64,000 bases of DNA from Promethearchaeota archaeon (GTDB taxonomy: Archaea; Asgardarchaeota; Lokiarchaeia; Sigyniarchaeales; SOKP01): NCBI GenBank assembly GCA_019058245.1, contig JAHPZJ010000023.1, positions 34,028-98,027 of the forward strand, given 5' to 3'. Numbering within the stretch: the first letter of the stretch is position 1; the number at the start of each line of letters is the position of its first letter. The translations under genes were made by a program, and so were the position numbers. Under the pieces are notes generated by a model that saw only the letters and a program-made list of their open reading frames with translations, had not been told where the DNA came from and made no database searches. This document shows positions 1-9,024 of the stretch, one piece after another.

Positions 1-9
1 TTTTTGCAT
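1..9 (-). CDS. possible first codons of the next gene in the glutamate-synthase operon (partial)
   Basis: An ATG on the minus strand (complement of positions 7-9) opens a frame that runs off the window, about 40 nt after the stop of the amidotransferase gene. An ATG that overlaps that stop at position 52 is followed by an in-frame TAA after ten codons, so it is not the start of a gene. By family context the next gene should be the FMN/FeS synthase core of glutamate synthase, but only three codons are visible and nothing confirms it. Confidence 0.2.
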
Positions 10-48
10 TGTTCTCTGTTTATCTCAACCTTAAAATAATTAAGGATT

Positions 49-1260
49 TCATGCACAATTGCCATTAACTAAACCTCCTTCATATTTTGATTTTAGTTTC
101 ATCAAAGATGGTTCGAGACCATTTCTGACTAATCCTTTCCCTAACATGGCAATAGTTGCTGTCCCGCTTTTGGGATGCCAAATTTCTTTCATTGAAAAAT
201 TATTATTTGAGGAAGTCAATCGTTTAAATGAGGCTTCTTCACTACTCATGTATATAGTATTTTCATCATCCGAAATTGCTGCAACTAGAGGTCTTAATTT
301 CTTTCTATCAGTTAATCCAATCATTGTAGGAACGGGGTTTGAATACCCAACAACAATGGAAAATGGTCCATTTAACATTGCACTCCTGTATGTTGCTCTT
401 ATTGATTTAAGAATTATTTGATCTTTCTTGTCTAACTTTTCAATCTCATCATATAATGGAGGTGCCAATGCCATAGTTGCAATGGATAATGGTAATTTGT
501 GTTTACGACATAATAAATCGAATAAGTATGCAATGACTTCTGTATCAGTGAAAAGAGTGCATTTATACCCATATGAACTTAAATATCTTTGATTCGTTCC
601 ATAAGAAGTTATTTCTCCATTATGTATAACTGAACAATTTAACAAATTAAAGGGATGAGCACCCCCCCACCATCCAGGAGTATTAGTAGGAAACCTAGAA
701 TGTGCTAACCACATATATGCATTATAACCTGAAATCATGTAAAAATCAGCAATCTCATGAGACCAGCCATTTCCTTTAAATACACCCATATCTTTACCAG
801 ATGACATAACAAATGCATTATTAATATTTGCATTGATTTCCATTACAATCTTTAATATTATTTCATCTGGTTCAAGATTATTGCTTTTTTTAGGATCGAA
901 AAAAGCTCTCCAGATAATTGGGGGATTATCAATATTAGTTGGTGTATTTGTTGGAATAGCTTCTGATGCGATAATTGTACCATTATTTCCTAAATAATGC
1001 AAAGTGTTTGTTTTTGCCGCAATAGTGTCGAAAAGGAAATGAAATGCGTAGTAATCCTTATATTTTGGATAGATACCGTAAGCCGCAAAACCCGCTCCTA
1101 ATCCATTTTCTCTTTCCTTTAGAATACTTATCATATCAATAACTTTATCACCTGAAACTCTACTACCATCAATATTAATAAAACCAGAGATTCCACATCC
1201 ATCAAATACCCTCTGATTTCTGTATTGTTCTGGTAATGATGTATAGTTTTCCCATCTCAT
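49..1260 (-). CDS. class-II glutamine amidotransferase subunit, probably of a split glutamate synthase
   Basis: This 403-residue protein looks like the Ntn-hydrolase glutaminase piece that archaea encode apart from the glutamate synthase core; it would release ammonia from glutamine. The nucleophile motif Cys-Gly-Ile-Ser-Gly is at residues 22-26, the glutamine-binding Arg lies in HSRFPTNTPGWW (about 187-198), and the HNGEI motif is at about 213-217. The frame stays open 12 codons further upstream, but the ATG at 1260 is preceded at about 7 nt by GGAGGAG. That ribosome-binding site lies within the last codons of the upstream HdrBC gene, so the two are translationally coupled. Cys22 is not N-terminal; either the first 21 residues are removed or activity differs. 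Folate-free class-II amidotransferases of other pathways are the alternative. Confidence 0.75.
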   Translation of the reverse strand: MRWENYTSLPEQYRNQRVFDGCGISGFINIDGSRVSGDKVIDMISILKERENGLGAGFAAYGIYPKYKDYYAFHFLFDTIAAKTNTLHYLGNNGTIIASEAIPTNTPTNIDNPPIIWRAFFDPKKSNNLEPDEIILKIVMEINANINNAFVMSSGKDMGVFKGNGWSHEIADFYMISGYNAYMWLAHSRFPTNTPGWWGGAHPFNLLNCSVIHNGEITSYGTNQRYLSSYGYKCTLFTDTEVIAYLFDLLCRKHKLPLSIATMALAPPLYDEIEKLDKKDQIILKSIRATYRSAMLNGPFSIVVGYSNPVPTMIGLTDRKKLRPLVAAISDDENTIYMSSEEASFKRLTSSNNNFSMKEIWHPKSGTATIAMLGKGLVRNGLEPSLMKLKSKYEGGLVNGNCA

Positions 1261-1264
1261 GTTA

Positions 1265-2590
1265 TTACTCCTCCAGTTTGGTATTTTCTCTTTCAATTAT
1301 ATTAAATAGTTCTTTTAAATCTCCAACATCAGGTTTAACGGTTGGCAATCCAACCCTTTTTCTAGCTGTTTTTGAAAGCATTCCTATGATTCCTTTGTCA
1401 TGGAATGTGTTAAATTCATTTTCATATCCTTTAGTAATAAACCCTCTTTCTTTTGCTAAATTTCTTAAAACTGTAAAAATTTTGATTAATCCGACATCAA
1501 ATGGACAAAGCTCAAAACATAAATAACAGTCGAGACACATCCAAATAGCAGGATCCGAAATTACTTCATTTAATTTTCCTTTAAGAATCTTACCTATAAT
1601 CATATTAGGACTAAATTCAGTCATCTTTGAAATGATGCAATCATTATCACATGCCCCACATGAGTAACATTTAATTAAAAAATTTAAATCAAAGAATTTT
1701 TCTATCTCTTTGTTCTTTTCCTGGATAAGATCAATCTTTTCAAAAAATGAATCTACTTGAGTTCTATGATGTTTCTTAATAATATCTTTGATGTCTAAAC
1801 CTAATGCAATACATAATAGTTCAGAATAATATAACACAGGGATGTCATATATAGCATCATTTTTTTTTAATTCCTGTTGCAGATGATCAAATTGCATATA
1901 ACATTGAGGACAACAGACAACAATGCAATCGATATCTTTTTCTTTTATACTGTCTAATTTCGCCTGAATAATTTCTAAAGATAAACTCGTATTTCCGGCT
2001 CTCTCAAGACTGCCTCCACAACAATCCATTTTAAGATCATAATCAATACTCTCAGCACCCAAATCTTCAATCAACTCATCAAAAATTTTTGGTTCTATAG
2101 GATCATCTGTCTGGACTTTATTGCTTGGTCTGAGGAAATGGCATCCATAATGCACCGCAACTCTTAATCCAGTCAAGGGGTATCTTAAATTATCTGCAAT
2201 TGTACTTCTTTTGAACTTATAAATAAATTCAACCAGATGAAATACTTCAGATTGACCCTCTGCTTTAATGTCAATCTTATCTAAGTAATTATTTATTTTC
2301 CTTTTGAAATGGGAATCTGTATTAAGTTCTATTTTTATTTTTTTTAATGTTGTAAAACAACCATTACAAGGTGTTAAAATTGCTTTATTTTCAACCTCGG
2401 CAAGTCCAAGATTGCGAGCAGCGGTAATAGAATATAACAACTTATCACTATTTTTAATCCCATTTGGATCTGGACAACAAGAAAATTTAGGGTTTTCAGC
2501 AAATGGTATTCCGAGATTATCTAACACTTTTCTTATTGAAACTTCAATAAAGGGAAATCTGTTTGCTATCACGCATCCCGGGAATAACAT
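1265..2590 (-). CDS. HdrB-HdrC fusion, heterodisulfide-reductase-like FeS protein
   Basis: This 441-residue protein joins an HdrB-like domain (about 1-265) to an HdrC-like domain (about 295-441). HdrB carries two CCG cysteine sets: C6-x31-CC38/39-x35-C75-x2-C78, and C150-x39-CC190/191-x35-C227-x2-C230. Such sets bind the non-cubane clusters that cleave or form disulfides in methanogen Hdr. HdrC has two CX2CX2CX3C motifs (C308-C318 and C352-C362) for [4Fe-4S] clusters. In HdrD the order is HdrC then HdrB, so the order here is reversed. No membrane segment is seen, so it is presumably cytosolic. It overlaps the ribosome-binding site of the amidotransferase gene downstream, which suggests it supplies electrons to glutamate synthase or is co-regulated with it; the electron partner is inference. 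Confidence 0.85.
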   Translation of the reverse strand: MLFPGCVIANRFPFIEVSIRKVLDNLGIPFAENPKFSCCPDPNGIKNSDKLLYSITAARNLGLAEVENKAILTPCNGCFTTLKKIKIELNTDSHFKRKINNYLDKIDIKAEGQSEVFHLVEFIYKFKRSTIADNLRYPLTGLRVAVHYGCHFLRPSNKVQTDDPIEPKIFDELIEDLGAESIDYDLKMDCCGGSLERAGNTSLSLEIIQAKLDSIKEKDIDCIVVCCPQCYMQFDHLQQELKKNDAIYDIPVLYYSELLCIALGLDIKDIIKKHHRTQVDSFFEKIDLIQEKNKEIEKFFDLNFLIKCYSCGACDNDCIISKMTEFSPNMIIGKILKGKLNEVISDPAIWMCLDCYLCFELCPFDVGLIKIFTVLRNLAKERGFITKGYENEFNTFHDKGIIGMLSKTARKRVGLPTVKPDVGDLKELFNIIERENTKLEE

Positions 2591-3301
2591 TATTTCTTGC
2601 TGAATTTTTTTTAAACCTCTTGTATTATTTTAATTTTTTAGAAAAATATAGAGAAAAATTAAGTAAAAAAGCTAAAAATATAACTCAATATTTTTAAATT
2701 AGTATAGTACCATCTTTACTATCGGGTTCTTATACTTTTTATCAATCAATATCATAATTTTTTGCTTTTTTTTCAATTTCATTTTTTTATTTATGGGAAA
2801 AAAATCCCTTTTATTTTAATAATATAAAGATAATGTTATTTATAAACTTTAAGGTAAAAATTAAACAAAAAAGTAATGTTTCTAATTTTTATAATATTTT
2901 TTTTTAGATTAAATTTAAAAACCTGAAAATATTTAGGAATAATCCAAAAAAAATGAAAATCTTTTTTTTCCAAAATAACTCATATTAAAACTTATTGTTT
3001 TTTTTTGAACATTATTATAAAAGTTATATTAATATATATTATGAAATTTTAAATAATTAATTTTTTGTTGAAATTTGTATATAAAATAATAGATTTTGTT
3101 TTACAAAATAAAATTTTGTTTATGCTATATTATATCGTAAAGACATACCTGGTTATGGTTATAATATAAACATAAAAAATCCCCATAACAAAGATTTTAA
3201 CCTATTTTTTTGATATGCTTTTTTTCATTGCTGTAAATACAATAATATAATAGTTTGAATTTTATATTTGAGTATAATAAAGAGTACGAATAATCTTCAA
3301 T
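2591..3301. other. 711-bp AT-rich intergenic stretch without a recognisable gene
   Basis: This stretch is dominated by poly-A and poly-T runs, with stops in all frames. The promoter of the HdrBC gene must lie at its left end, where several TATA-like strings occur on the minus strand (2640-2700), but none is clearly best. A weak 7-bp inverted repeat (GTTATGG at 3153, CCATAAC at 3183) is the only structure noted. No coding remnant was detected by eye. Confidence 0.6.
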
Positions 3302-3502
3302 TTATTCAAGGATATAAATTGAAGAGTCAACTTTTTTAGAAATTTGATTATTATTACAGTTCATTTTAGAAGTACAATTCCATTTATATTCTTTCTGTTT
3401 CTCACTAAATATACTTCCAAAACAAATAGTATTATTTTCGCATTGATGGAAAATAAACTTACCATAGGAATACTCATTCCTACAACATGGACATTTTATC
3501 AA
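3302..3502 (-). CDS. small cysteine-rich zinc-ribbon protein (66 aa)
   Basis: This is a short protein with CPCC at residues 4-7, then a single cysteine near 21, Cys27, and KWNC with a final Cys near 48. The pattern CPxCxxEY ... CE ... I..G.I ... KWNCxxxxxC matches the 117-residue protein encoded at 10119-10472, so the two form a family within this window. Spaced cysteine pairs suggest zinc binding; a nucleic-acid or protein-adaptor role is only a guess. The start is TTG at 3502, supported by GAGGT about 10 nt upstream. It follows the small gene at 3551-3772 by 48 nt on the same strand and is probably co-transcribed with it. No named family is recognised. Confidence 0.6.
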   Translation of the reverse strand: MIKCPCCRNEYSYGKFIFHQCENNTICFGSIFSEKQKEYKWNCTSKMNCNNNQISKKVDSSIYILE

Positions 3503-3550
3503 TTTTTAATTACCTCGTAAGATTTTTATCGTTTTTTCTATTTCATCAAT

Positions 3551-3772
3551 TTAATTTTCTTCAGAAACTTCATATAAACGTGGCTTCGTATTATTATATA
3601 TTTTTAATTTTTCTGGTGTGGTTTCTTGAATTCTCTTTATGATTTTTATCAAACCATTAGAACTATTATACCCCATTGCTGTCGACCATTCTGCTACCGA
3701 TGATCTTCCAAGTTCTCTCAATTTATCTAAGCATATTTGTTCGTATGTTTTAAACGTTTCCTGTGAAGTCAT
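3551..3772 (-). CDS. small helical, possibly winged-helix DNA-binding protein (73 aa)
   Basis: This 73-residue protein starts at ATG 3772. The segment at about 10-50, with SVAEWSTAMGYNSSNGLIK, has the rhythm of a helix-turn-helix: a helix, a tight turn at Gly, then a Ser/Asn-rich recognition-like helix. A short beta-like tail (RLYEV) near the C-terminus would fit the wing of a winged helix. No named family is recognised and no partner is known. It lies immediately upstream of the zinc-ribbon gene on the same strand, so the pair may act together as a small regulatory unit. Confidence 0.5.
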   Translation of the reverse strand: MTSQETFKTYEQICLDKLRELGRSSVAEWSTAMGYNSSNGLIKIIKRIQETTPEKLKIYNNTKPRLYEVSEEN

Positions 3773-4222
3773 ACTTAATATTTCAATTTATTATCTTAGT
3801 TTTTTAATTTTAAACTTACATTCTTTATAGAAATATATCTTATATTAATGGGATGTCTCTCCCATATTTAAGTTTTTCTAAACAATATTATAATTTTTTA
3901 GATATTTTATAAAATATATTACAACAAAAACTTTAACCAATGAACGGATCATTAGGAGTCATGGTTTTTAGTAAACAAAGTTTAAATGACTAGAATTTAA
4001 TTAAAATATTTTATCAATTTTGTTGAACAAATTTTAAATTTTCAAATTGGAAATGATTGAATCTAAAGAAATATGATAAACAATAAAAAATCTACTTAAC
4101 TAAAGAAAGTAAAAAAATTATGAAATGAATAATAATTTAATAAAATAGAAATCTTAAATATTATATCCAAAATTTCATATTTCTAATCTAACAAATCAAC
4201 TAAAAATCCAATTAATTAAAAG
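3773..4222. other. 450-bp intergenic region between divergent genes
   Basis: The region separates the minus-strand small gene (start 3772) from the plus-strand propeller gene (start 4223). It must hold both promoters. A TATA-like CTTAAATATTATA at about 4151-4163 is suitably placed for the propeller gene and would give a leader of roughly 40 nt. No open frame and no clear repeat was found. Confidence 0.5.
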
Positions 4223-6679
4223 ATGTTTGAAAAAAAAACCCTAATAATTATTATTTATACGATTATTAGTATATGTCTTTTAATATCATCAATGTACTTC
4301 CTATCTTGGTTATATAGTTTAAAAGATCCTACATGGATGATTTCCTGGGGGTATGGAAATAGAGATAATTGGGGTCATGATATTACCGTAGATGCAAATG
4401 ATAACCTATATGTTGTTGGTGATACAGAATCATATGGTGCTGGAGATGAAGATATTATAGTTCTTAAATTTGATGATAAGGGAAATATTTTATGGTCTAC
4501 AACATGGGGTGGTAATAAATTAGATAATGGTTATGCAATCATCTCAGATTCATTTGATAATTATTATATAACTGGAAGAACTCAGAGTTATGGACAAGGA
4601 AATGACGACATTATTCTATTAAAATACAATAAAGATGGTTTTTTGGTTTTTAATAAAACATGGGGAGGAACTAGAAGCGATATTGGGTATGATCTAATAA
4701 TTGATCAGAATGAAAACATATATATCACGGGAGAAACTTGGAAAGCGGGAAATCTTTATGGAGATATCGTATTAATAAAATTTAATAGCACTGGTTCAGA
4801 AGTATGGAATGTAACTTGGGGTGGAGAATATACACAAGAAAGCTATGGAATAGCTCAGGATTCAAATGAGGATATCTATATTGTAGGATATTCTACTGGT
4901 TATTCGGAATTGGGAACAACTGAATTGGTAGTTCTAAAGTATAGTTCATCTGGTAATCTTATTTGGAATTTAACTTGGTCTCCATATTTTGAAACATTTG
5001 GTAGAGATATCGTAATTGATTCAAATGATAATCTGTATATTGTTGGAAATATTCAACAATCAGGTAGTTTATCTCAAGAAGGGGTGGTATTAAAATTAAC
5101 CAAAATGCGAGATATTTTATGGAATAAAACATTCTCAGGAGGAGTTTATGATATTAAAATTACTTCTGATCAATCTATTTATTTACTAGGAGGAAAAAGT
5201 ATGGGTTTTACTAGACGTTCTATTATCTTATATCAGATTGATAATAATGGAAATCAAAAAAATCAATACACACACTATGTAGAATATGGATATTATGCCT
5301 ATGGCGAAAATATTATATTTGACTCCAAAAATAATTTCTATATTATTGGCTATTATCATACTTTAGATAATGGTAAGAATTCATTACTTTTTATTAAAAA
5401 TCCAGCACCTTCTCTTAATTTACCATTGATTATTTCAATTTCAATTGGGATATTAATATTTTTACAAATGCAATTTTCTTACTTTACATTTAGAAAGAAT
5501 ACAAGGATTTTTCTCACATTAGAGAAATTAGATGAATCCATAAGTGCCCCCCTCCCTCCTGAAATTAAGTCTATGACATCTTCGAAGGAAATCTCGTTAC
5601 TTGGAAAGAATTTGGAACATAGTTCCGACAATTTTCAAATTGTTTTCATAAGTGGCATAATACTCCCTATAATTTTTGGTATCATGACTTTTCTTATTAG
5701 TTCATGGAGTATCACAGATATATCTTTAGAGATCTACTTATTTTTTCCACTTTTAATGTTCATATTTATAATTATATCTTTGTATTTTCTAATAAGACCT
5801 TTGAGTATTAAAGAGAGATTTTTGGCAATTACCAACAGAGATGTATTTTATAAAAATTATAACAAACAAAATGTATTTGTTAAATCCCTAAGTATTAGTC
5901 AAATAAAAATAGTGATATTTAAAAAAAAACGATTTAAAAGGGATAAAGATTTGGGTTCAATTCTCTTTATTCCTAATGAAAAGGATAATGAAAGCTTAAA
6001 AATTTTAGTAGAAAAAGTTCCTCAATTTTCTTTAATTCAAAATAAAATCGAATCCATAATATATCATCATAATGATATAGAAGGAAGACTAAATGAATTA
6101 CAAACTAAGCTTAAAGTAATTATTCCACATGAATTGAGAATTTCCAAAGAACTGATAAGAGAATTAATAAGATTTAGCTCTATATATTTGATTGGTGTGA
6201 TTGTAGCAATTACATGTTATATCCTTTTTGGAATATTAACTTTAAATTTAATAGAGAATGAAATTGATTGGATTGATTTGATTATAGAGTTTTTTCTAAT
6301 CATAAGTATATTTTTATTTTTCTTTCTTATACAAATAATTATTAGAATTTTCTATAGTATAAAGTCGATTTTACACCAGAATCGAAAATTAATAATTAGA
6401 GGAAATAATATTGAATGTTGCTCTAGTAAATATTCACTTGTTCTTCCTTTTGATCCGGCATTCTCTATAAATTTTTCTTGGACAAAAAAGCTTTATTCAA
6501 GAAAAGCAAATTGGTTTAATGCAACTCATTTTGTTATAGTTTCCCCAAGTATAAAAAAGAAAATTAGATTTGGTCCAGTTGATAATTTTCCTGAGTATCT
6601 TGAATTTTTATATTGTTATCACTTAACTTGGAAGGCTAAAAATAATTTTCTAATACCAGAGACAGATATTCTAAAATAA
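4223..6679 (+). CDS. six-pass membrane protein with extracytoplasmic beta-propeller and cytoplasmic PH-like region
   Basis: This 818-residue protein is not a named family. An N-terminal anchor (7-30) leads to about seven propeller blades (40-390) of the SBBP type. Each blade repeats a pattern like LIWN.TWGG....GY.I..D...N.YI.G.....G..D..LLKY, with Trp-Gly-Gly and Asp-rich turns. Further hydrophobic segments lie at about 399-418, 471-493, 502-524, 651-675 and 685-711. With the N-terminus inside, the propeller would face outside, and segments 525-650 and 712-818 would be cytoplasmic. The first of these (about 530-610, starting FLAITNRDVFY) resembles bacterial PH domains; a second such domain may follow TM6. 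A sensor or adhesion role is inference. The Asp-rich turns may bind calcium. Confidence 0.7.
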   Translation: MFEKKTLIIIIYTIISICLLISSMYFLSWLYSLKDPTWMISWGYGNRDNWGHDITVDANDNLYVVGDTESYGAGDEDIIVLKFDDKGNILWSTTWGGNKLDNGYAIISDSFDNYYITGRTQSYGQGNDDIILLKYNKDGFLVFNKTWGGTRSDIGYDLIIDQNENIYITGETWKAGNLYGDIVLIKFNSTGSEVWNVTWGGEYTQESYGIAQDSNEDIYIVGYSTGYSELGTTELVVLKYSSSGNLIWNLTWSPYFETFGRDIVIDSNDNLYIVGNIQQSGSLSQEGVVLKLTKMRDILWNKTFSGGVYDIKITSDQSIYLLGGKSMGFTRRSIILYQIDNNGNQKNQYTHYVEYGYYAYGENIIFDSKNNFYIIGYYHTLDNGKNSLLFIKNPAPSLNLPLIISISIGILIFLQMQFSYFTFRKNTRIFLTLEKLDESISAPLPPEIKSMTSSKEISLLGKNLEHSSDNFQIVFISGIILPIIFGIMTFLISSWSITDISLEIYLFFPLLMFIFIIISLYFLIRPLSIKERFLAITNRDVFYKNYNKQNVFVKSLSISQIKIVIFKKKRFKRDKDLGSILFIPNEKDNESLKILVEKVPQFSLIQNKIESIIYHHNDIEGRLNELQTKLKVIIPHELRISKELIRELIRFSSIYLIGVIVAITCYILFGILTLNLIENEIDWIDLIIEFFLIISIFLFFFLIQIIIRIFYSIKSILHQNRKLIIRGNNIECCSSKYSLVLPFDPAFSINFSWTKKLYSRKANWFNATHFVIVSPSIKKKIRFGPVDNFPEYLEFLYCYHLTWKAKNNFLIPETDILK

Positions 6680-6716
6680 AAAGTGGTTGCTGGGTAATGC
6701 TATCGTTTGGGCTGAT

Positions 6717-6726
6717 GGTTTTTTTT
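6717..6726 (+). terminator. oligo-T tract after the propeller gene
   Basis: A run of Ts 40 nt after the stop at 6679, in the short convergent gap before lrp1. Archaeal termination commonly uses such U-rich tracts without a hairpin. Confidence 0.35.
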
Positions 6727-6754
6727 AGTCTACTTTTATCTAAGAAAACTAATA

Positions 6755-7252
6755 TTACTTTTTTTCCCTTTCTTTCCCAATCAAATCCACAAAAGAACTG
6801 GATTCTTTAATGGTGTTTAATACAAAATGAGTATTTGTACGCTCTACATTTGGAGATTTATGAATTTGCTTTATCATTTTACTTAATTCCTCTCGCGTTT
6901 TAAACTTTGCTAATATAAGAGCATCATAAGTTCCTGTGATATCGTAAACAGCAAAAACATTAGGATTGTTAGCAATTTCTTCTTCAACTTCGAACATTTT
7001 TCCTTTGGAAATGGTTACTTCAATAATTGCTACAACTTCATATCCTAATCGCTCAAAATTAATCTTGGCACCATAATCTACTATAATACCATTAGTCTCT
7101 AGATTTTCAAGGTGATTTTTAATAGTAACTGGGGATTTATTGCCTAAAGCTTTAGCAATTTGTCGAAGAGAGAATCGACCATCTGTACTTAGTTTTTTCA
7201 GGATCTCAATATCTAAGTCAGATAAATCATAAGTACTCATTCGTTCAGTCAT
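6755..7252 (-). CDS. Lrp/AsnC-family transcription regulator, copy 1
   Basis: This is a cytosolic DNA-binding regulator of 165 residues. It has an N-terminal winged helix (DLDIEILKKLSTDGRFS through the KSPVTIKNHLENLE recognition helix), then a RAM ligand-binding domain containing VYDITGTYDALI and the C-terminal TNTHFVLNTIKE motif. It is clearly paralogous to the regulator at 10871-11356. The open frame extends to 7330, but the ATG at 7252 fits: it matches paralogue length, and a TATA box centred near 7279 lies 27 nt upstream, which predicts a leaderless mRNA. A TGGACA box sits just upstream of that TATA, as at lrp2 and the glnA genes. Together with the glutamine-synthetase context this suggests nitrogen or glutamine regulation. 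The ligand is not visible from sequence. Confidence 0.85.
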   Translation of the reverse strand: MTERMSTYDLSDLDIEILKKLSTDGRFSLRQIAKALGNKSPVTIKNHLENLETNGIIVDYGAKINFERLGYEVVAIIEVTISKGKMFEVEEEIANNPNVFAVYDITGTYDALILAKFKTREELSKMIKQIHKSPNVERTNTHFVLNTIKESSSFVDLIGKEREKK

Positions 7253-7273
7253 ATTATTAGTAAGATAATTAAT

Positions 7274-7298
7274 TAATATAAAATTATTCATTTGTCCA
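7274..7298 (-). promoter_or_regulatory. lrp1 promoter: TGGACA box plus TATA box
   Basis: On the minus strand TGGACA (7298-7293) is followed after 10 nt by TTTATATTAA (7283-7274). The TATA centre is 27 nt from the ATG at 7252, so transcription should start at the start codon. The same box-to-TATA arrangement, with an 11-nt gap, precedes lrp2. Confidence 0.6.
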
Positions 7299-7444
7299 TT
7301 AAATATAAGAAAAAAGACCCATATGATCATGTTATTGTCTTTATCTTACAAGTCCTTCAATAATGATTTTATTATAATGATTTAAATTTTCTAGATTCTT
7401 GATTTCTATTATCATTTAATTTGTTATATAAGAGAGTATTTTTT

Positions 7445-8147
7445 ATGAAAAATGTATCATATATTAGATTTAACGAGGCGGATATACTTCAAAAAGCAAG
7501 CAACGAAAAGTGGATTGGAAATGGAACTTCAGAAAAGCCTTTTATAATCGAATCTAGCACAGCGTATTACTATATCCCTCCATACTTAAAAATATCTCTC
7601 TATACATTGTAATAAAAAACTGCACATTCGATAAGATCTTTTTATCTAAATGTAAAAATTTCAGGTTTGAGGATGTTCTTTTAACTATTTAGAGTTATCT
7701 AAATGTTCGGAAATTGAAATTAATAATTGTTCCTTTGAAGACAGATTAAAACTTCATAAAATTGCTAATGTGTCTATTCAAGATTCTCTTATACCATCTC
7801 TTTTTCTTTTTGTATGTTATGAAAATCATTTTAATAAATGTACAATTACTGAAATCCGTAATAAATTTAGTAGAGCTAATAAATTTTAAAATAATTCTAC
7901 TCATGTTGATTTATATAATATTTTAAGTGATAATTTGATATCTATTCTTCTTAAAAATTTAGGATTTGTTGGGCTAGGAATCATTTTCTTACTAGGTCTA
8001 ATATTTTTATATTATACTTATTCCGATAGTTTTCCCCATATGAAGACTCTTTTTTTTAGACTTAGTATTATTTTTTTTGTAATCCCTATTATTAATTACC
8101 AAGCTTATAATAAAACGAAAAATTATCCAGATAATCAAATTAGTTAA
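7445..8147 (+). pseudogene. decayed NosD-like beta-helix membrane protein, copy a
   Basis: Two open pieces (7445-7612 and 7935-8147) and the broken sequence between them form one degraded gene. The first piece has a KWIGNGT...PFIIE start typical of archaeal right-handed beta-helix (NosD-like) proteins. The middle, read in the best frame, gives LSKCSEIEINNCSFE, then SLIPSLF, then NKFSRANKF followed by a stop. The last piece is a hydrophobic tail ending DNQIS. All of this aligns in order with the second copy at 8303-8938 (LSKCSEMNVKNCSF, FSRANKF, DNQVI). Several stops and at least one frameshift break it. The original was probably a short surface beta-helix with two C-terminal membrane segments. 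Confidence 0.7.
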
Positions 8148-8237
8148 AAAAGATTAGGATAATTTAAATATATAAATAATTAAACCTCTGTGGCTCTCAA
8201 ATTTAAATATTAATAAACTTATATAATACATGAAATC

Positions 8238-8938
8238 ATGAACCAAATGAATAATGAATTTGTCTTATACAAAGGGGCAAAGATCGAAGTGAAAAATGGA
8301 GTGGAAATGGAACTTCCGTAGATCCCTTTATCATTGAAACTACTCATTCATTCTCAGATGATTCTGTTATCAGAAACACATATTTACACATATTGGTAAG
8401 GAATTGTGAGTTTGGTTTATTATCTTTAAAAAAATGTAAAAATTTCAGATTTGAGAGTTGTACATTTGAGGTTTTAGGATTATCTAAATGCTCGGAAATG
8501 AATGTTAAGAACTGTTCTTTCAATCATTCAATAGAGATTCGATATGGTCAAAATATACATATTCAGAACTCTCATATACCATTTCTTATCTTTTCCATGA
8601 GTTATGGAAACTATTTTAAAAACTGTACAATTAACAAAATTTTTAATTACTTCAGTAGAGCAAATAAATTTGAAAACATTAATTCACCTGGTAATTTTAG
8701 TATTATTTTAAGAGAAAGTTTGAAAAAATATTATCTAAAATGCCTAGGACTTATTATAGTAGGAGTTATTTCTCTATTATCTGCCATTATAATTTTTTCT
8801 AATAATTATGCGGATTCAGTTGATTGGTTATTAGTAGGAGGTCTAAGCTTAATGACTATTATCACTTTTACAATAACTATCGCTCTTTACCTTGATTCTA
8901 GAAAAATGAATCATCTTTCAGATAATCAAGTTATTTAA
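8238..8938 (+). pseudogene. chimera of an LRR-gene 5' end and NosD-like beta-helix gene, copy b
   Basis: From ATG 8238 the frame encodes 27 residues. The segment EFVLYKGAKIEVKNGV nearly repeats the start of the LRR protein encoded at 9025. Then, in the next frame, KWSGNGTSVDPFIIE begins at about 8294 and continues without a stop to 8938 as a beta-helix segment (asparagine/cysteine ladder, IPFLIFSMSYGNYFKNCTI) with two membrane helices at about residues 114-134 and 144-165 of the 181-residue part that starts at TTG 8393. No ATG or GTG serves the second frame. The switch falls at AAATGGA, a string common to both parents. The C-terminal piece could still be expressed from the TTG, but the locus is best read as a fusion pseudogene. 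Confidence 0.65.
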
Positions 8939-9024
8939 ATAAGATTAGTTATTTTTCAAAAAATATAAAGAATTAAATCTTCTTAACTCTTAAATATAAG
9001 TATGAAAAAAACTTTCACGAAATT

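Noticed and set aside
3153..3189. GTTATGG/CCATAAC pair suggesting a hairpin in the long intergenic stretch
   Set aside because: Seven-base arms with a 23-nt AT-rich loop are expected by chance.
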